From Sphingopyxis sp. LC363 (GTDB lineage: Bacteria > Pseudomonadota > Alphaproteobacteria > Sphingomonadales > Sphingomonadaceae): DNA of 62,805 nt. Positions 24,200 to 33,692 of this stretch are shown here, piece by piece (within the stretch, counting starts at the first letter, position 1; every line of letters begins with the position of its first letter). The stretch is from positions 1 through 62,805 of the forward strand of contig NZ_JNFC01000017.1 in NCBI RefSeq assembly GCF_000756385.1, in the 5' to 3' direction. The position numbers and the translations under genes were made by a program. The notes beneath the pieces were generated by a model, which saw only the letters and a program-made list of their open reading frames with translations, ran no database searches and had not been told where the DNA came from.

Positions 24200-25081
24200 T
24201 CACCAATAGAAGAAGACGCTGACGATGTGCGCCGACAGCGCCGCGATCAGCGCGAAGGTCAGCGGCACATGCACATAGAGCCAGATTTCGAGCAACGCGC
24301 GGATGCGCAGATGCTCGCGCAGCCGGGCGAGCGCGGCCTCTTTCTGCGACAGCAACCCGACCACCTTCGTGCGCGCTTCGGCGTCGCTGCTGCGCGACGC
24401 CGACAGGGCCCGATAGGCGGCCGCGGTGGCGCAGTTCGGATAGCGGCCCGAAAGCCGCGCGGCGATGCCGCCCGCGAACGGATCCTCGTCCAGCGCCGCG
24501 AGGACCGGCGCGGTATCCTCGGGGGTCAGCGGCTGCGCGGCGCTGTGGAGTTGGCGGTCGAAGGCACGGATCGCCTCGAGCATCTGCATCTGCGTCATCT
24601 GCTCGCGATTGTTCGACAGCGCCTGCGGCAACGTCGCATAGACGATGACGCCGTAAAGCCCCGACAGGATCACGAGCATCATCAATGCCCAGGCGAGCGT
24701 GTGGACGTTCCAGCCGAGCTGGAAGCCGGTGTGCCAGGTGCCGATGATGATCAGGCTCAAACCCAGATAGACATGCGCCGAGGTCCACGCCTTCAGCGAC
24801 CAGTGGTCGCGCGTCATCTTGCGCTTGCGATAGCCGAGTGCGGTGAGCCAGAGGATCAGCGCCGCGCCGATCGTGCCGAGCGTATAGCCGTACCAGCTGC
24901 CGCCATTATGCCGCGGCGTCACGTCGATCAGCGCGTAACTCACGATGATCAGCAGGCACAGCCCGCCCGAAATCTTCGCCCAGCGGAAGCCCGCATAGCG
25001 CAGGAAGCCCTCGTGGCGCCGCTCGCGGACGCGCTCGACCTGCGTTGCCTTCGACCGGCGTCGCTGGAAAAGCGAAGCCAT
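24200..25081 (-). CDS. Membrane b-type cytochrome-like protein of the redox operon
   Basis: 293 residues from ATG 25081, which overlaps the upstream TGA (TGATG). Four to five hydrophobic helices are seen: ISGGLCLLIIVSYALIDV, YTLGTIGAALILWLTALG, the VYLGLSLIIIG / TLAWALMMLVILSGLYGVIV pair, and the C-terminal VPLTFALIAALSAHIVSVFF. Histidines in SAHVYLG, TWHTGFQ, WNVHT, LYVHVP and SAHIV are placed like haem ligands of small b-type cytochromes (b561/ferric-reductase style). A ~95-residue soluble loop lies before the last helices. It probably passes electrons between the cytosolic flavo-ferredoxin protein upstream and the periplasmic decaheme protein downstream. Family name not recognised. Confidence 0.75.
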   Translation of the reverse strand: MASLFQRRRSKATQVERVRERRHEGFLRYAGFRWAKISGGLCLLIIVSYALIDVTPRHNGGSWYGYTLGTIGAALILWLTALGYRKRKMTRDHWSLKAWTSAHVYLGLSLIIIGTWHTGFQLGWNVHTLAWALMMLVILSGLYGVIVYATLPQALSNNREQMTQMQMLEAIRAFDRQLHSAAQPLTPEDTAPVLAALDEDPFAGGIAARLSGRYPNCATAAAYRALSASRSSDAEARTKVVGLLSQKEAALARLREHLRIRALLEIWLYVHVPLTFALIAALSAHIVSVFFYW

Positions 25082-27516
25082 CAGTCGGTGTCCTCGTCGA
25101 GCCGCGCGATCGACAGGAATTCCTCGGGCGAAACGCGGATCGCGGCGCCGGTCGGGCAGGCGCGCACGCAGGCAGGGCCGCCGGCGATGCCCTTGCACAT
25201 GTCGCATTTGACCGCGATCTTCTTCGGCTTCTCGTCGCCCAATTGCTTCTTCGTCCATTTGGGCGACGGTTCGCCCGGTCCGGGACCGAAGCCGGTGAGC
25301 AGCCAGCGCAGCAGGCTCGGCTTCTGCGGCGGTGCCGCCTCCATGCGGATCACGCCATAGGGGCAGTTGCGCATGCAATTGCCGCAGCCGATGCAGCCCG
25401 GCTCCATGAACACCTCGCCGTCGGGGCCGCGGTGGATCACGTTCGGCGGGCAGTCGGCCATGCAGTGCGGATGCTCGCAGTGGCGGCAGCTCGTCGGCAC
25501 GTGCAGATGCGCAAAGGTCTTGCCCGCCTCGCGGTCGAGCCGCGACAGGCCTTCGTGGCTGTCGGCGCACGCCTTTTCGCAATTGTCGCAGCCGACGCAC
25601 AGATTCTCGTCGATCAAGAGCGCGTCGGTCGCCTCGCCGAGCCCTTCCTTCATGATGAAGCTCGCGGTGTCCGAATAAAGGTCCACCGCGCTCGAATAGC
25701 TCGCCTTGCGCGATTCGATGAAGCTGTTCATCTGCGCGCGTTCGGCGACCGCCGCCTCGGTCGCCTCGCGCACCTGCGGCCGCGCGGCGAGCATCTTGCG
25801 GAAGCTTTCACCGGTGAGCTTGATCAGCTCTGCGCCGACCGCGGCCTTGACCGTGGCATTGCGCGGCGCTCCGCTCAGCACGCCCATTTCGCCGAAGAAG
25901 CTGCCTGCCGGAAGATAGCGGAGGAAGATCGGCTTCCCGCCGATATCCTTCTCGACCACCATCGACCCCGAACGGATTACATAGACGTCGTCGCCCTGCT
26001 CGCCCTCGGTCAGCACGATTTTGCCCGCGGGAACGCGCTCGACTTCGGCGGTGTCGACGACGGGGCCCAGATCGTCGACGGTCAGCCCGCCCTTGAAGAT
26101 CTGGAGCAGCTGGCGTTCGAGCGAGATACGATTGATCGCGCGCTTCGCCCCCGGAACCGACGCCATCAGCTTCAGCGCCGCGGTGCGCGACACCTCGACG
26201 AAGATGCCGTCAGCACCCGCCCGGATCGTCGCGCCGCGTTTGCGGCCCGAGATCAGCCCGACCTCGCCGAATATCGATCCCTGCTCGATCGGCACGATGA
26301 CGCCTGGCCCGACCTCGACCTCGACGAAGCCGTCGGCGATCGCGAACAGCGACGAGCCGGGTTCCCCTTTTTCGAACACGACGTCGCCCTTGCGGTAAAA
26401 GGCGACCTTCGAATCGAGCATGAATTCACGCATCTGCAGCGGCGACACGTCGGCGAAGATGCTGACGCGCGTGCGCAGATATTCGAGCCACTCGCTGACC
26501 GATTTCTTTTTCGGCAGGCCCTCGAAGATCGCCGCCAGATCCTTCTCGTCCGCCGGGGTCAGGTCGCTATTGCCGTTGATGAACTCGACGACGTCATAGC
26601 CCTGGTTCATGCAATGCTTGATCAGCGGATAACCCGCGAGCGCGCCGATCACGAAAATGCCGGGCACCGTGGATTCAAAGATCGGCGACAGCTTCGGAAA
26701 GGCTTCGCGGTCGGGCCCGGTGAACTCGATCCCCATCGATTCCACGAAGCCGCGCGGCGCGACCGACCCCAGCCGCGCAACGATCACGTCGCACGGGATC
26801 GTCTCGTCGCCGTCGGGCGTCTCGAGCGTCAGGAAACCGGGCTCGACCTTCTTCGGCTGCGTCTCGGTGCGGATGCTCATCAGCCCGTTTTCGCCCGCCT
26901 CCATCATGTCGGCGACATTCTTCGCCTTGGCGCGCGCGAAATCCTTCGAGCGGTTGAGGATCGTGACAGTGTTTTCGAGCGCTTCCTCGGCAACGCCGAG
27001 CGCATTTTCGATCCCCGCGTCGCCCGACCCGACGACGGTGATATGCCTGTCCTTGAAATCCTCGGGATCGTCGACCTGATAGATGATGTGCGGCAGGTCG
27101 GCGCCTTCGCAGCGCATCCGGTTCGGATTGCCCTGCGTGCCGATCGCCAGCACGATATTTTCTGCCGTATAGACGTCGCCCTTCGTCGTCTTGATCGCGA
27201 AGGCGCCCTTCTCGCCGCTCACTTCGGCGACCTCGGCGTGATAGGCGACCTGCACCTTGTTGTTCGCGGCGTCCTCGTCCCAATTGCCGAGGATATATTC
27301 GCGCGCGCCTTCGGCGAAGCGGCAGTCCGAACGCAGGTCGAGCCGCTCGGGGGTCGCGAGCACGCGCTTGCCTTTCTGATATTTGAAGATGGTGTCGGAG
27401 AGGTGATCGGTCTTTTCGAGCAGGATATGGCTCATCCCGAGCTGCCCCGCGCGCGACGCGGCGCTGAGGCCTGCGGGCCCCGAGCCGATGATCGCGACCT
27501 TGACAGCCTCGCTCAT
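25081..27516 (-). CDS. FAD/NAD(P) oxidoreductase - two cNMP-binding domains - four-cluster ferredoxin fusion
   Basis: 811 residues. Residues ~1-330 form a thioredoxin-reductase-like flavoprotein with two dinucleotide motifs (IIGSGPAGLSAA and VVGSGDAGIENA) but no CxxC redox pair. Two cyclic-nucleotide-binding domains follow (~365-475 with FGEVGLISGRKRGATI; ~495-610 with a canonical phosphate cassette FGEMGVLSGAPRNATV). The C-terminal ~640-811 is a DmsB/HybA-type ferredoxin with 16 cysteines in four groups (CVGCDNCEKAC; CRHCEHPHCMADC; CIGCGNCMRNC; CDMC...CVRAC), enough for four [4Fe-4S] clusters. ATG 27516 has GAGAGGA upstream. It starts a minus-strand operon with the b-type cytochrome and the FHA-decaheme protein. 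Electron flow from NAD(P)H gated by cyclic nucleotide is inferred. Confidence 0.92.
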   Translation of the reverse strand: MSEAVKVAIIGSGPAGLSAASRAGQLGMSHILLEKTDHLSDTIFKYQKGKRVLATPERLDLRSDCRFAEGAREYILGNWDEDAANNKVQVAYHAEVAEVSGEKGAFAIKTTKGDVYTAENIVLAIGTQGNPNRMRCEGADLPHIIYQVDDPEDFKDRHITVVGSGDAGIENALGVAEEALENTVTILNRSKDFARAKAKNVADMMEAGENGLMSIRTETQPKKVEPGFLTLETPDGDETIPCDVIVARLGSVAPRGFVESMGIEFTGPDREAFPKLSPIFESTVPGIFVIGALAGYPLIKHCMNQGYDVVEFINGNSDLTPADEKDLAAIFEGLPKKKSVSEWLEYLRTRVSIFADVSPLQMREFMLDSKVAFYRKGDVVFEKGEPGSSLFAIADGFVEVEVGPGVIVPIEQGSIFGEVGLISGRKRGATIRAGADGIFVEVSRTAALKLMASVPGAKRAINRISLERQLLQIFKGGLTVDDLGPVVDTAEVERVPAGKIVLTEGEQGDDVYVIRSGSMVVEKDIGGKPIFLRYLPAGSFFGEMGVLSGAPRNATVKAAVGAELIKLTGESFRKMLAARPQVREATEAAVAERAQMNSFIESRKASYSSAVDLYSDTASFIMKEGLGEATDALLIDENLCVGCDNCEKACADSHEGLSRLDREAGKTFAHLHVPTSCRHCEHPHCMADCPPNVIHRGPDGEVFMEPGCIGCGNCMRNCPYGVIRMEAAPPQKPSLLRWLLTGFGPGPGEPSPKWTKKQLGDEKPKKIAVKCDMCKGIAGGPACVRACPTGAAIRVSPEEFLSIARLDEDTD

Positions 27517-27747
27517 GCGGAAACATCCTCTCGCCAAGGGCGAATGATCAAGATACCGGTGAACGCATACACGGGCATCCCATTCCCCCCAATCGCTTAA
27601 CCCCTAAGCGACGCTAACCACGGATGCGACCCGGACTTATCGTCCTCGCGACGAGCTATGCCCTTGAAAGCGGGAAAAGGTCAACCGCCCGGCCGCCAGA
27701 ATCGGCAGTTGCGAGCCATTCTCAACTATCTCGACAAGGAGAGTGGC
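27517..27747. other. Intergenic region between bpt and the redox operon
   Basis: 231 bp without a convincing gene. It must hold the promoter of the redox operon (reading leftward). A partly symmetric AT-richer stretch TTGCGAGCCATTCTCAA near 27709-27725 is loosely reminiscent of Fur-type sites, but matches only about half of a dyad and is not called as an operator. Confidence 0.5.
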
Positions 27748-28521
27748 TCAGGCGAGTTCGAACATCGCCGCGATGCGGTCGGACTGCGTTTCTTCGACCC
27801 GCGACCACCCATCGGGCCCGAGCTTTTCGAGCGGACGGAAGCGCGCCTTATACGCCATGCGCGCCGACCCCTCGATCCAGTAACCGAGATAGACATAGGG
27901 CAGCCCGGCGCGCGCCGCGCGCTGGACATGGTCGGCGATGATATAGGTGCCGAGCCCCTCACGCATCGGATGGTGCGCGTCGAAAAAGCTGTAGATCATC
28001 GACAGCCCGTCGCCCTGCCGGTCGGTCAGGCAGCAACCGACGAGGCGGCCCTTGCCGCCGTCCGCCGCCGGCTCGCGATATTCGATCATATAGCTATCGA
28101 CCGGGGTCTGCTCGACCATGTCGGCGAAATCCTGCTCGTCCATGTCGGCCATGCCACCATCGGGATGACGCGAGGCGAGATAGGAGCGGAGCAGCGCATA
28201 TTGTTCTTCGGTCGCCCACGGCTTGCACGCCGTGGCGACCAGATCGCCGTTGCGGCGCAGGTTGCGCTTCTGCGAACTGCTCGGTGCAAATTCGGCCGCG
28301 CAGACGCGCACCGAGACGCACGCCGAACAGTCGGCGCAGCTTGGACGATAGGCGACCGACTGGCTGCGGCGGAACCCGATCCGGCCGAGCGCGTCGTTCA
28401 GCTCGTTCGCATTGTTGCCGCTGAGTTCGGTGAACACCTTGCGCTCGGTCTTGCCCGCCAGATAGGGACAAGGCGCCGGGCTGGTGACAAAAAAGCGCGG
28501 AAAACGGAACGGTGCGGACAC
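27748..28521 (-). CDS. bpt: Aspartate/glutamate leucyltransferase (Bpt/Ate family)
   Basis: 257 residues. The N-terminal [27 protein letters not shown] and the cysteine-rich [13 protein letters not shown] are hallmarks of bacterial leucyl/arginyl-protein transferases, which add Leu to N-terminal Asp/Glu as a ClpAP/ClpS degradation signal. The C-terminal GNAT-like half carries [24 protein letters not shown]. The GTG start at 28521 is chosen because GGAGG lies 8 nt upstream and gives the usual [10 protein letters not shown] start; the frame to 28623 adds an unlikely extension. Confidence 0.94.
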   Translation of the reverse strand: MSAPFRFPRFFVTSPAPCPYLAGKTERKVFTELSGNNANELNDALGRIGFRRSQSVAYRPSCADCSACVSVRVCAAEFAPSSSQKRNLRRNGDLVATACKPWATEEQYALLRSYLASRHPDGGMADMDEQDFADMVEQTPVDSYMIEYREPAADGGKGRLVGCCLTDRQGDGLSMIYSFFDAHHPMREGLGTYIIADHVQRAARAGLPYVYLGYWIEGSARMAYKARFRPLEKLGPDGWSRVEETQSDRIAAMFELA

Positions 28522-28719
28522 GCGGAAAAAACCTCCGGACTTGCGATGCGGAGCCCCCCGACGCGGGTCCGACGCGCTACTTGCACCAACTATGCCGCGC
28601 GGCGTCAATGGTGCAAAGTCCATTTACCATTTTTAAACGTCCCGTTCTGAATCACGCCGAAAATTTTGTGAATCAGCCGGTAACTTTTGTGCCGATTTGA
28701 ATCGACTATGGCAGAGCGA

Positions 28720-28849
28720 TCCTCCCTGTGGCGAAGCCATGGGGAGGTGCACGAAGGGCTGACGGAGAGGCTTATGGCGCGACGTCACGGCCCCTCCACC
28801 ATTCGCTTCGCGAACGGTTCCCCTCCCCACCGCTTCGCGGCAGGGAGGA
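28720..28849. repeat. MITE-like palindromic element beside pyk
   Basis: 130 bp with imperfect 28-nt terminal inverted repeats (28720-28747, TCCTCCCTG ... GGGGAGG; 28822-28849, CCTCCCC ... CAGGGAGGA). Each end carries an inner GGCGAAGCC or CGCTTCGCG hairpin motif. The right end stops 8 nt before the pyk stop codon complement at 28858. No coding signal. It looks like the small non-autonomous palindromic repeats common between sphingomonad genes. Confidence 0.7.
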
Positions 28850-28857
28850 ACTATTCG

Positions 28858-30312
28858 TCAGCTATATCCGCGCAGTTCGTCGCCGGTCAAAGTTGCAACG
28901 TGGAGCACGTTGGTCGACCCCGGCGTACCGAACGGAACGCCCGCCATCATGACGAGCTTCGCGCCCGCCTTGCAGATGCCGTGGCGCAGCGCCATGCGCT
29001 TGCCCTTGGCGATCATCTCCTCGAAGCTGCCGATGTCCTTCGTCGGCACCGCATGCGCGCCCCACAGCAACCCCATCCGCCGCGCCGCCTCGCGCTTCGG
29101 CGTCAGCACCAGCAGCGGCGCGCCCGGCCGCTCGCGCGCGACGCGGCGCGCGGTCGATCCCGACGCGGTGAAGCAGATGATCGCATCAGCGGCGATCGTC
29201 GTGATGATGCTGCCCGCCGCTTCGGCGAGCGCATCGGCGGTCGTCGCGTCGGGCACCGTCTCGGTGAAATGCAGGCGGCGATAATAATCGGGGTCGCTTT
29301 CGACCGAGCGCGCGATCGAATCCATCATGGTGACGGCTTCGACCGGCCAGGCGCCCGCTGCGGTCTCGGCCGACAGCATGATCGCGTCGGCGCCATCATA
29401 CACCGCTGTGGCGACATCGCTCACTTCCGCGCGCGTCGGCGACGGCGAAACGATCATTGATTCGAGCATCTGCGTCGCGACGACGACCGGCTTGCCCATG
29501 CGGCGCGCGGTCGCGACGATCTTCTTTTGCAGTGGCGGCACCGCTTCGGGCGGCAGTTCGACACCCAGATCGCCGCGCGCGACCATCGCTGCGTCGGCGA
29601 GCTCGAGGATTTCCTCGATCCGCTGCACGCCCGACGGTTTTTCGAACTTGACGAGCAACGCCGCCTTGCCGCCGATCAGCCGCCGCGCCTCGGCGACATC
29701 CTCGGGCCGCTGGACGAACGACAGCGCTATCCAGTCGACATGCTGTTCGAGCGCGAAGGCCAGGTCCTTGCGGTCCTTTTCGGTGAGGGCAGCGAGCGGG
29801 ACGACGACGTCGGGAACATTGACCCCCTTACGGTCCGAAATCTTGCCGCCGACTTCGACGATCGTTTCGATGCGGCCCGGCGCCACGCTCTTCACGCGAA
29901 GCACCAGCTTGCCATCGTCGATCAGCAGGCGCGTATCGGGTTCGGCCGCCGCGAACAATTCGGGATGCGGCAAGTGGACGCGCGTCGCGTCGCCCGGCGT
30001 CTTGTCGGCGTCGAGCACGAAGGCCTTGCCCTTAACCAGCTCGGCGGGGCCGTCCTTGAACGTCCCGACGCGCAGCTTCGGCCCCTGCAGATCGACGAGG
30101 ATCGTCGTCGGGCGGCCGGTTTCCTTTTCGAGCGCGCGGATCGCGGCAATCACTTTTGCATGGCCGGCATGATCGCCGTGGCTCATATTGACGCGAAAGG
30201 CGTCCGCCCCCGCGCGGTGCAGTTCGGCGATCATCTCGGCATTGGCGCTGGCGGGACCGAGGGTCGCCAGGATGCGAACCTTGCGCTGGCGGGGGGTAAA
30301 GCTCTGAACCAC
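28858..30312 (-). CDS. pyk: Pyruvate kinase
   Basis: 484 residues. Standard motifs are present: ILATLGPASANAEMI at the start, RVNMSHGDH, the ILVDLQGPKLRVG block, LLVKFEKPSGVQRIEEIL (the substrate-binding region, with KFE in place of the usual KIE), MVARGDLGVELP, and DGADAIMLSAETAAGAWPVEAV. It converts phosphoenolpyruvate and ADP to pyruvate and ATP, the last step of glycolysis or the Entner-Doudoroff route. The start at 30312 gives MVQSFTPRQRKVRILATLGP. It is divergent from the DUF1244 gene across 95 bp. Its 3' end abuts a palindromic repeat. Confidence 0.97.
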   Translation of the reverse strand: MVQSFTPRQRKVRILATLGPASANAEMIAELHRAGADAFRVNMSHGDHAGHAKVIAAIRALEKETGRPTTILVDLQGPKLRVGTFKDGPAELVKGKAFVLDADKTPGDATRVHLPHPELFAAAEPDTRLLIDDGKLVLRVKSVAPGRIETIVEVGGKISDRKGVNVPDVVVPLAALTEKDRKDLAFALEQHVDWIALSFVQRPEDVAEARRLIGGKAALLVKFEKPSGVQRIEEILELADAAMVARGDLGVELPPEAVPPLQKKIVATARRMGKPVVVATQMLESMIVSPSPTRAEVSDVATAVYDGADAIMLSAETAAGAWPVEAVTMMDSIARSVESDPDYYRRLHFTETVPDATTADALAEAAGSIITTIAADAIICFTASGSTARRVARERPGAPLLVLTPKREAARRMGLLWGAHAVPTKDIGSFEEMIAKGKRMALRHGICKAGAKLVMMAGVPFGTPGSTNVLHVATLTGDELRGYS

Positions 30313-30407
30313 AAATGCTCCGATGATTATAGGACGCTAGGGCAATGCCGCCTTGATGCTGTCTAGGCAACAACCGTATAGCTATTCAATCACCCAGCGG
30401 AGGAACC

Positions 30408-30728
30408 ATGTCCTGTATCGAAGATCAGACGACCGGCGGCGATGCGCTCGACGAGCTTGACGACGCGGTTGCAGCGGCCGCATTCCGCCGCCTCGTGCGC
30501 TTGCTTCAGTACCGCAGCGATGCCGCGAACATAGATTTGATGGGGCTCGCGGGTTTTTGCCGCAACTGCCTCGGCGACTGGATCGCGGAGGCGGGGAATA
30601 TGGACAAAGAAGCGGGCCGCGCGATCATCCACGGCATGCCGACCGCGACATGGAAATCACGCTACCACGTCGCCGCCACGCCCGAACAGCTCGCGCGGAT
30701 GGAAGAAAGCATGGCGAAGAATCCCTGA
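30408..30728 (+). CDS. DUF1244 family protein
   Basis: 106 residues. The conserved core FRRLVRLLQYRSDAANIDLMGLAGFCRNCLGDW and the later GMPTATWKSRYHV match the alphaproteobacterial/gammaproteobacterial DUF1244 family. Two cysteines in CRNC may bind metal. ATG 30408 has GGAGG 5 nt upstream. Biochemical role is unknown. It is followed by the GapR-like gene, a pairing often seen in alphaproteobacteria. Confidence 0.9.
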   Translation: MSCIEDQTTGGDALDELDDAVAAAAFRRLVRLLQYRSDAANIDLMGLAGFCRNCLGDWIAEAGNMDKEAGRAIIHGMPTATWKSRYHVAATPEQLARMEESMAKNP

Positions 30729-30791
30729 CCTCGCTAGGGACGCGCCGAGGCGATTCTCGCCTCCAATCCATCCAATCCAGCGGAGTATAAA

Positions 30792-31034
30792 ATGAGCGAA
30801 GCCACCGTGTCCGACGAACAACTGCGCCTTTTCATCGAGCGCATCGAGCGTCTGGAAGAAGAGAAAAAGGGCATCGCCGACGACATCCGCGACACCTATA
30901 ACGAAGCGAAATCGCAGGGTTACGATCCGAAGATCATGCGCCAGATCGTGCGTCTGCGCAAATTGCCGGTGCACGACCGCAAGGAAATGGAAGCGATTCT
31001 CGACGTTTATAAATCGGCGCTCGGAATCGACTGA
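30792..31034 (+). CDS. gapR: GapR-family DNA-binding protein (DUF2312)
   Basis: 80 residues beginning with the helical [25 protein letters not shown], then [23 protein letters not shown] and [18 protein letters not shown]. This is the DUF2312/UPF0335 family; Caulobacter GapR tetramers clamp overtwisted AT-rich DNA ahead of replication and transcription. Coiled-coil character is obvious from the heptad pattern. ATG 30792 gives the family-standard start. Confidence 0.92.
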   Translation: MSEATVSDEQLRLFIERIERLEEEKKGIADDIRDTYNEAKSQGYDPKIMRQIVRLRKLPVHDRKEMEAILDVYKSALGID

Positions 31035-31062
31035 CGCCGACGCAACCAACAGGAGAGTGACG

Positions 31063-31383
31063 ATGTTCAGCACCACCACGAACAATGTCGAGGGCCGCCC
31101 GGTCAGCGAATATCTGGGCATCGTCACCGGCGAGGTGATCGTCGGCGCCAACCTGTTCCGCGACCTGTTCGCGTCAATCACCGACATCGTCGGCGGCCGC
31201 TCGGGAAAATATGAGGATGTCCTCGCCCGCGCCCGCAAAGAGGCAATCGCCGAGATGGAAGCCGAGGCCGCGCGCCTCGGCGGCAATGCAGTGATCGGCG
31301 TCGACCTCGACTATGAGGTGCTCGGCCAGAATGGTTCGATGCTGATGGTCAGCGCTTCGGGAACGGCGGTCACGCTGGAGTGA
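31063..31383 (+). CDS. YbjQ/UPF0145 family protein
   Basis: 106 residues with the family core [36 protein letters not shown] and [29 protein letters not shown]. Members are small pentameric proteins once labelled heavy-metal-binding; the role is unclear. ATG 31063 has AGGAG 7 nt upstream. The stop overlaps the GTG start of the acetyltransferase gene (GTGA). Confidence 0.92.
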   Translation: MFSTTTNNVEGRPVSEYLGIVTGEVIVGANLFRDLFASITDIVGGRSGKYEDVLARARKEAIAEMEAEAARLGGNAVIGVDLDYEVLGQNGSMLMVSASGTAVTLE

Positions 31384-31871
31384 GCGCTGACATTCGCCCA
31401 GCCACCCCAGCCGATGCCGCGCGCTGTGCCGAGATTTATGCGCCCTATGTCATCGACAATTGGGTCAGTTTCGAATGCGATCCGCCCGGAGCGATTGAAA
31501 TGGCGCGCCGGATAGAAGATTACGGGGCAAGCCATGGCTGGCTGGTTGCGGAGGTCGAAGGCCAAATTGCGGGCTATGCCTATGGATCGCCGCACCGCAC
31601 GCGAGAAGCCTATGCGACCTCGGCCGATGTCGCGATTTACCTCGATGCGGCTTTCGCCCGCACGGGAATTGGACGGCGGCTTTACGAGGCGCTGTTTCCA
31701 ATGCTCAAGGATCGCAATGTCCATGCAGTCTTTGCCGGAATTGCCCTGCCGAATGACGCCAGCATCGGCTTGCACGAAGCAATGGGCTTCACACCGGTCG
31801 GAATCTACCGCGAGGTCGGTTGGAAAATGGGTAGCTGGCGCGATGTCGGGTGGTGGCAGCGGTTGCTTTGA
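31380..31871 (+). CDS. GNAT N-acetyltransferase, phosphinothricin-acetyltransferase-like
   Basis: 163 residues. The N terminus [28 protein letters not shown], the [13 protein letters not shown] acetyl-CoA loop and the C-terminal [25 protein letters not shown] match the PAT-type GNAT family (MnaT/YncA), which acetylates small amino-acid-like substrates such as methionine sulfone or sulfoximine. The GTG start at 31380 overlaps the preceding stop by 4 nt. Substrate is inferred from family. Confidence 0.92.
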   Translation: MSADIRPATPADAARCAEIYAPYVIDNWVSFECDPPGAIEMARRIEDYGASHGWLVAEVEGQIAGYAYGSPHRTREAYATSADVAIYLDAAFARTGIGRRLYEALFPMLKDRNVHAVFAGIALPNDASIGLHEAMGFTPVGIYREVGWKMGSWRDVGWWQRLL

Positions 31872-31928
31872 CGTTCGGTCCTGATGTAAGCGCGCTTCCA
31901 GTTCCTCCCAGCCAAAAAGAAGAGAGCC

Positions 31929-32675
31929 ATGGCCGGCCATAGTAAATTCAAGAACATCATGCACCGGAAGGGTGCACAGGATAAAAAGCGCAGCAGCCTC
32001 TTTTCGAAGCTCAGCCGCGAAATCACCGTCGCGGCGAAGATGGGCCTGCCAGACCCCGACGCAAATGCGCGTCTTCGGGCGGCGGTGAACGCCGCCAAGG
32101 CGCAGTCGATGCCCAAGGACAATATCCAGCGCGCGATCGACAAGGCCGCAGGTAATGACGGCGATAATTACGAAGAAATCCGCTACGAAGGCTATGGCCC
32201 CGGCGGCGTGTCGCTGATTGTCGAGGCGCTGACCGACAATCGCAACCGCACCGCGACCAACGTCCGCACCGCGTTCAGCAAGAATGGCGGTAACCTTGGC
32301 ACTTCGGGCAGCGTCAGCCACGGCTTCGACCGCCTCGGCATGATCAGCTATGGCGCCGGCGCCGGCGACGCCGACACGGTGTTCGAAGCCGCGCTCGACG
32401 CGGGCGCCGACGATGTCGAATCGTCGGAGGACGGCCACGACATCTGGACGAGCGTCGACAGCCTGCACGAAGTCGCAAAGGCGCTCGAGGGCAAGCTCGG
32501 CGAAGCCGAAGGCGTGAAGCTCGCTTGGCGCCCGACGCTGAAGAGCGAGGTCGCCGACGAGAGCGTCGCGCAGACCCTGTTCAAGCTGATCGACACGCTC
32601 GACGACGACGACGACGTCCAGACCGTGTGGGGCAATTACGAAATCCCCGACGCAGTGATGGAGAAGCTCGGGTGA
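31929..32675 (+). CDS. yebC: YebC/PmpR family regulator (TACO1-like)
   Basis: 248 residues with the family start [21 protein letters not shown] and the later [25 protein letters not shown] and [14 protein letters not shown]. YebC proteins act as translation factors at difficult motifs or as DNA-binding regulators; a yebC-ruvCAB linkage is widespread. AAGAGAG precedes ATG 31929. Its stop overlaps the next gene's GTG start. Confidence 0.95.
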   Translation: MAGHSKFKNIMHRKGAQDKKRSSLFSKLSREITVAAKMGLPDPDANARLRAAVNAAKAQSMPKDNIQRAIDKAAGNDGDNYEEIRYEGYGPGGVSLIVEALTDNRNRTATNVRTAFSKNGGNLGTSGSVSHGFDRLGMISYGAGAGDADTVFEAALDAGADDVESSEDGHDIWTSVDSLHEVAKALEGKLGEAEGVKLAWRPTLKSEVADESVAQTLFKLIDTLDDDDDVQTVWGNYEIPDAVMEKLG

Positions 32676-33217
32676 TCGGGCGCTTCGCCGCAACCGCATT
32701 GATCGCGGTCCTCGTTGCCGGGTCCGCCCCGGCGGCGATGACTGCACCCGCCGCGGCGGGGCTTTGCAAGACAGGCGAGGAACCACTCTATTCGTGCCGC
32801 TTCGGCAAGAAGATCGGCAGCGTCTGCGGCGGCAGCGACCGCGTGACCTACCGCTTTGGCAGCACGGCGAAGACCGAGATGGAAATTGCGAGCAGGCCCG
32901 ACTGGTCGAACGTCCGTCTGGGTTTCGTCACCGGACAGCAGGGCGGGCATCAAAGCCACATCCGCTTCACCCGCGGCGATACGCATTATATCGTGTTCGA
33001 GGGCGCCAACGGCCAGGCGGCCGTCAACCCCGGCCACAGCTATTCGGGCATCGCGATCGTCGCCGGCCCCGACGGCGGCAAGGCGCTCGGGCGGCTCGAT
33101 TGCGGCAATGGCACCGACGCGTCGGCGATGGCCGACGCCGCCCGCGACCGCGCGCCGGCGGCGCTGCGCGAGCAGCTGAACGAAACGCTCAATGGCCCTT
33201 TCGACGGCTGGTTCTGA
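32672..33217 (+). CDS. Hypothetical secreted protein
   Basis: 181 residues from GTG 32672, overlapping the yebC TGA (GTGA). A signal peptide ([20 protein letters not shown]) precedes a mature domain with four cysteines ([12 protein letters not shown] and VCGGSD, plus LDCGNG), likely disulfide bonded, and beta-strand-like [16 protein letters not shown] and [13 protein letters not shown]. No family recognised. The 3' end overlaps the ruvC start by 26 nt, so it sits inside the yebC-ruvC transcription unit. Confidence 0.78.
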   Translation: MIGRFAATALIAVLVAGSAPAAMTAPAAAGLCKTGEEPLYSCRFGKKIGSVCGGSDRVTYRFGSTAKTEMEIASRPDWSNVRLGFVTGQQGGHQSHIRFTRGDTHYIVFEGANGQAAVNPGHSYSGIAIVAGPDGGKALGRLDCGNGTDASAMADAARDRAPAALREQLNETLNGPFDGWF

Positions 33218-33692
33218 CCCGGGGATCATTCTGGGCCTCGACCCGTCGCTCAGCTGCACCGGTTGGGGCATCATCCGCGTCGAGGGCAACCGGATCAGCC
33301 ATATCGCCAACGGACAGGTGAAGACCGACGCCAAGGCGCCCCTGCCCGACCGCCTCGCTCATCTCGACACCGCGCTCGCGGCAGTGATCGCCGACCATGC
33401 GCCGGCGTGCGCCGCGGTCGAGGAAGTGTTCGTCAACGACAATCCGCAATCGACGCTGAAGCTCGCCCACGCGCGCGGCGTCGTCCTGCTCGGCTGCGCG
33501 CGCGGCGGGCTGACCGTCACCGAATATGCGCCGCGGCTCGTCAAAAAGGCGATCGTCGGCACCGGCGGCGCGGCGAAGGAGCAAGTGCAGGCGATGCTGC
33601 GCGTCCTGCTCCCCGGCGCGAAAGTCGCAGGGACCGATGCTGCCGATGCGCTCGCCGTCGCGATCTGCCACGCGAACCACCGCGGGCGCTAG
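33192..33692 (+). CDS. ruvC: Crossover junction endodeoxyribonuclease RuvC
   Basis: 166 residues. The RNase H-fold acidic residues are visible: [14 protein letters not shown] (Asp), [19 protein letters not shown] (Glu) and [17 protein letters not shown] (two Asp), with the DNA-binding [28 protein letters not shown] between. It resolves Holliday junctions with RuvAB. The start at 33192 lies inside the upstream gene. ruvA follows only after an opposite-strand DUF305 gene, so ruvC and ruvAB are not one simple operon here. Confidence 0.96.
   Translation: MALSTAGSDPGIILGLDPSLSCTGWGIIRVEGNRISHIANGQVKTDAKAPLPDRLAHLDTALAAVIADHAPACAAVEEVFVNDNPQSTLKLAHARGVVLLGCARGGLTVTEYAPRLVKKAIVGTGGAAKEQVQAMLRVLLPGAKVAGTDAADALAVAICHANHRGR

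Noticed and set aside
25045..27600. 851-codon plus-strand frame over the redox fusion gene
   Set aside because: The minus strand encodes clear FAD, cNMP and ferredoxin motifs; the plus frame is Arg/Ala-rich shadow.
27709..27725. Fur-like site upstream of the redox operon
   Set aside because: Only about half of the dyad positions match and no second box is present; too weak to call.
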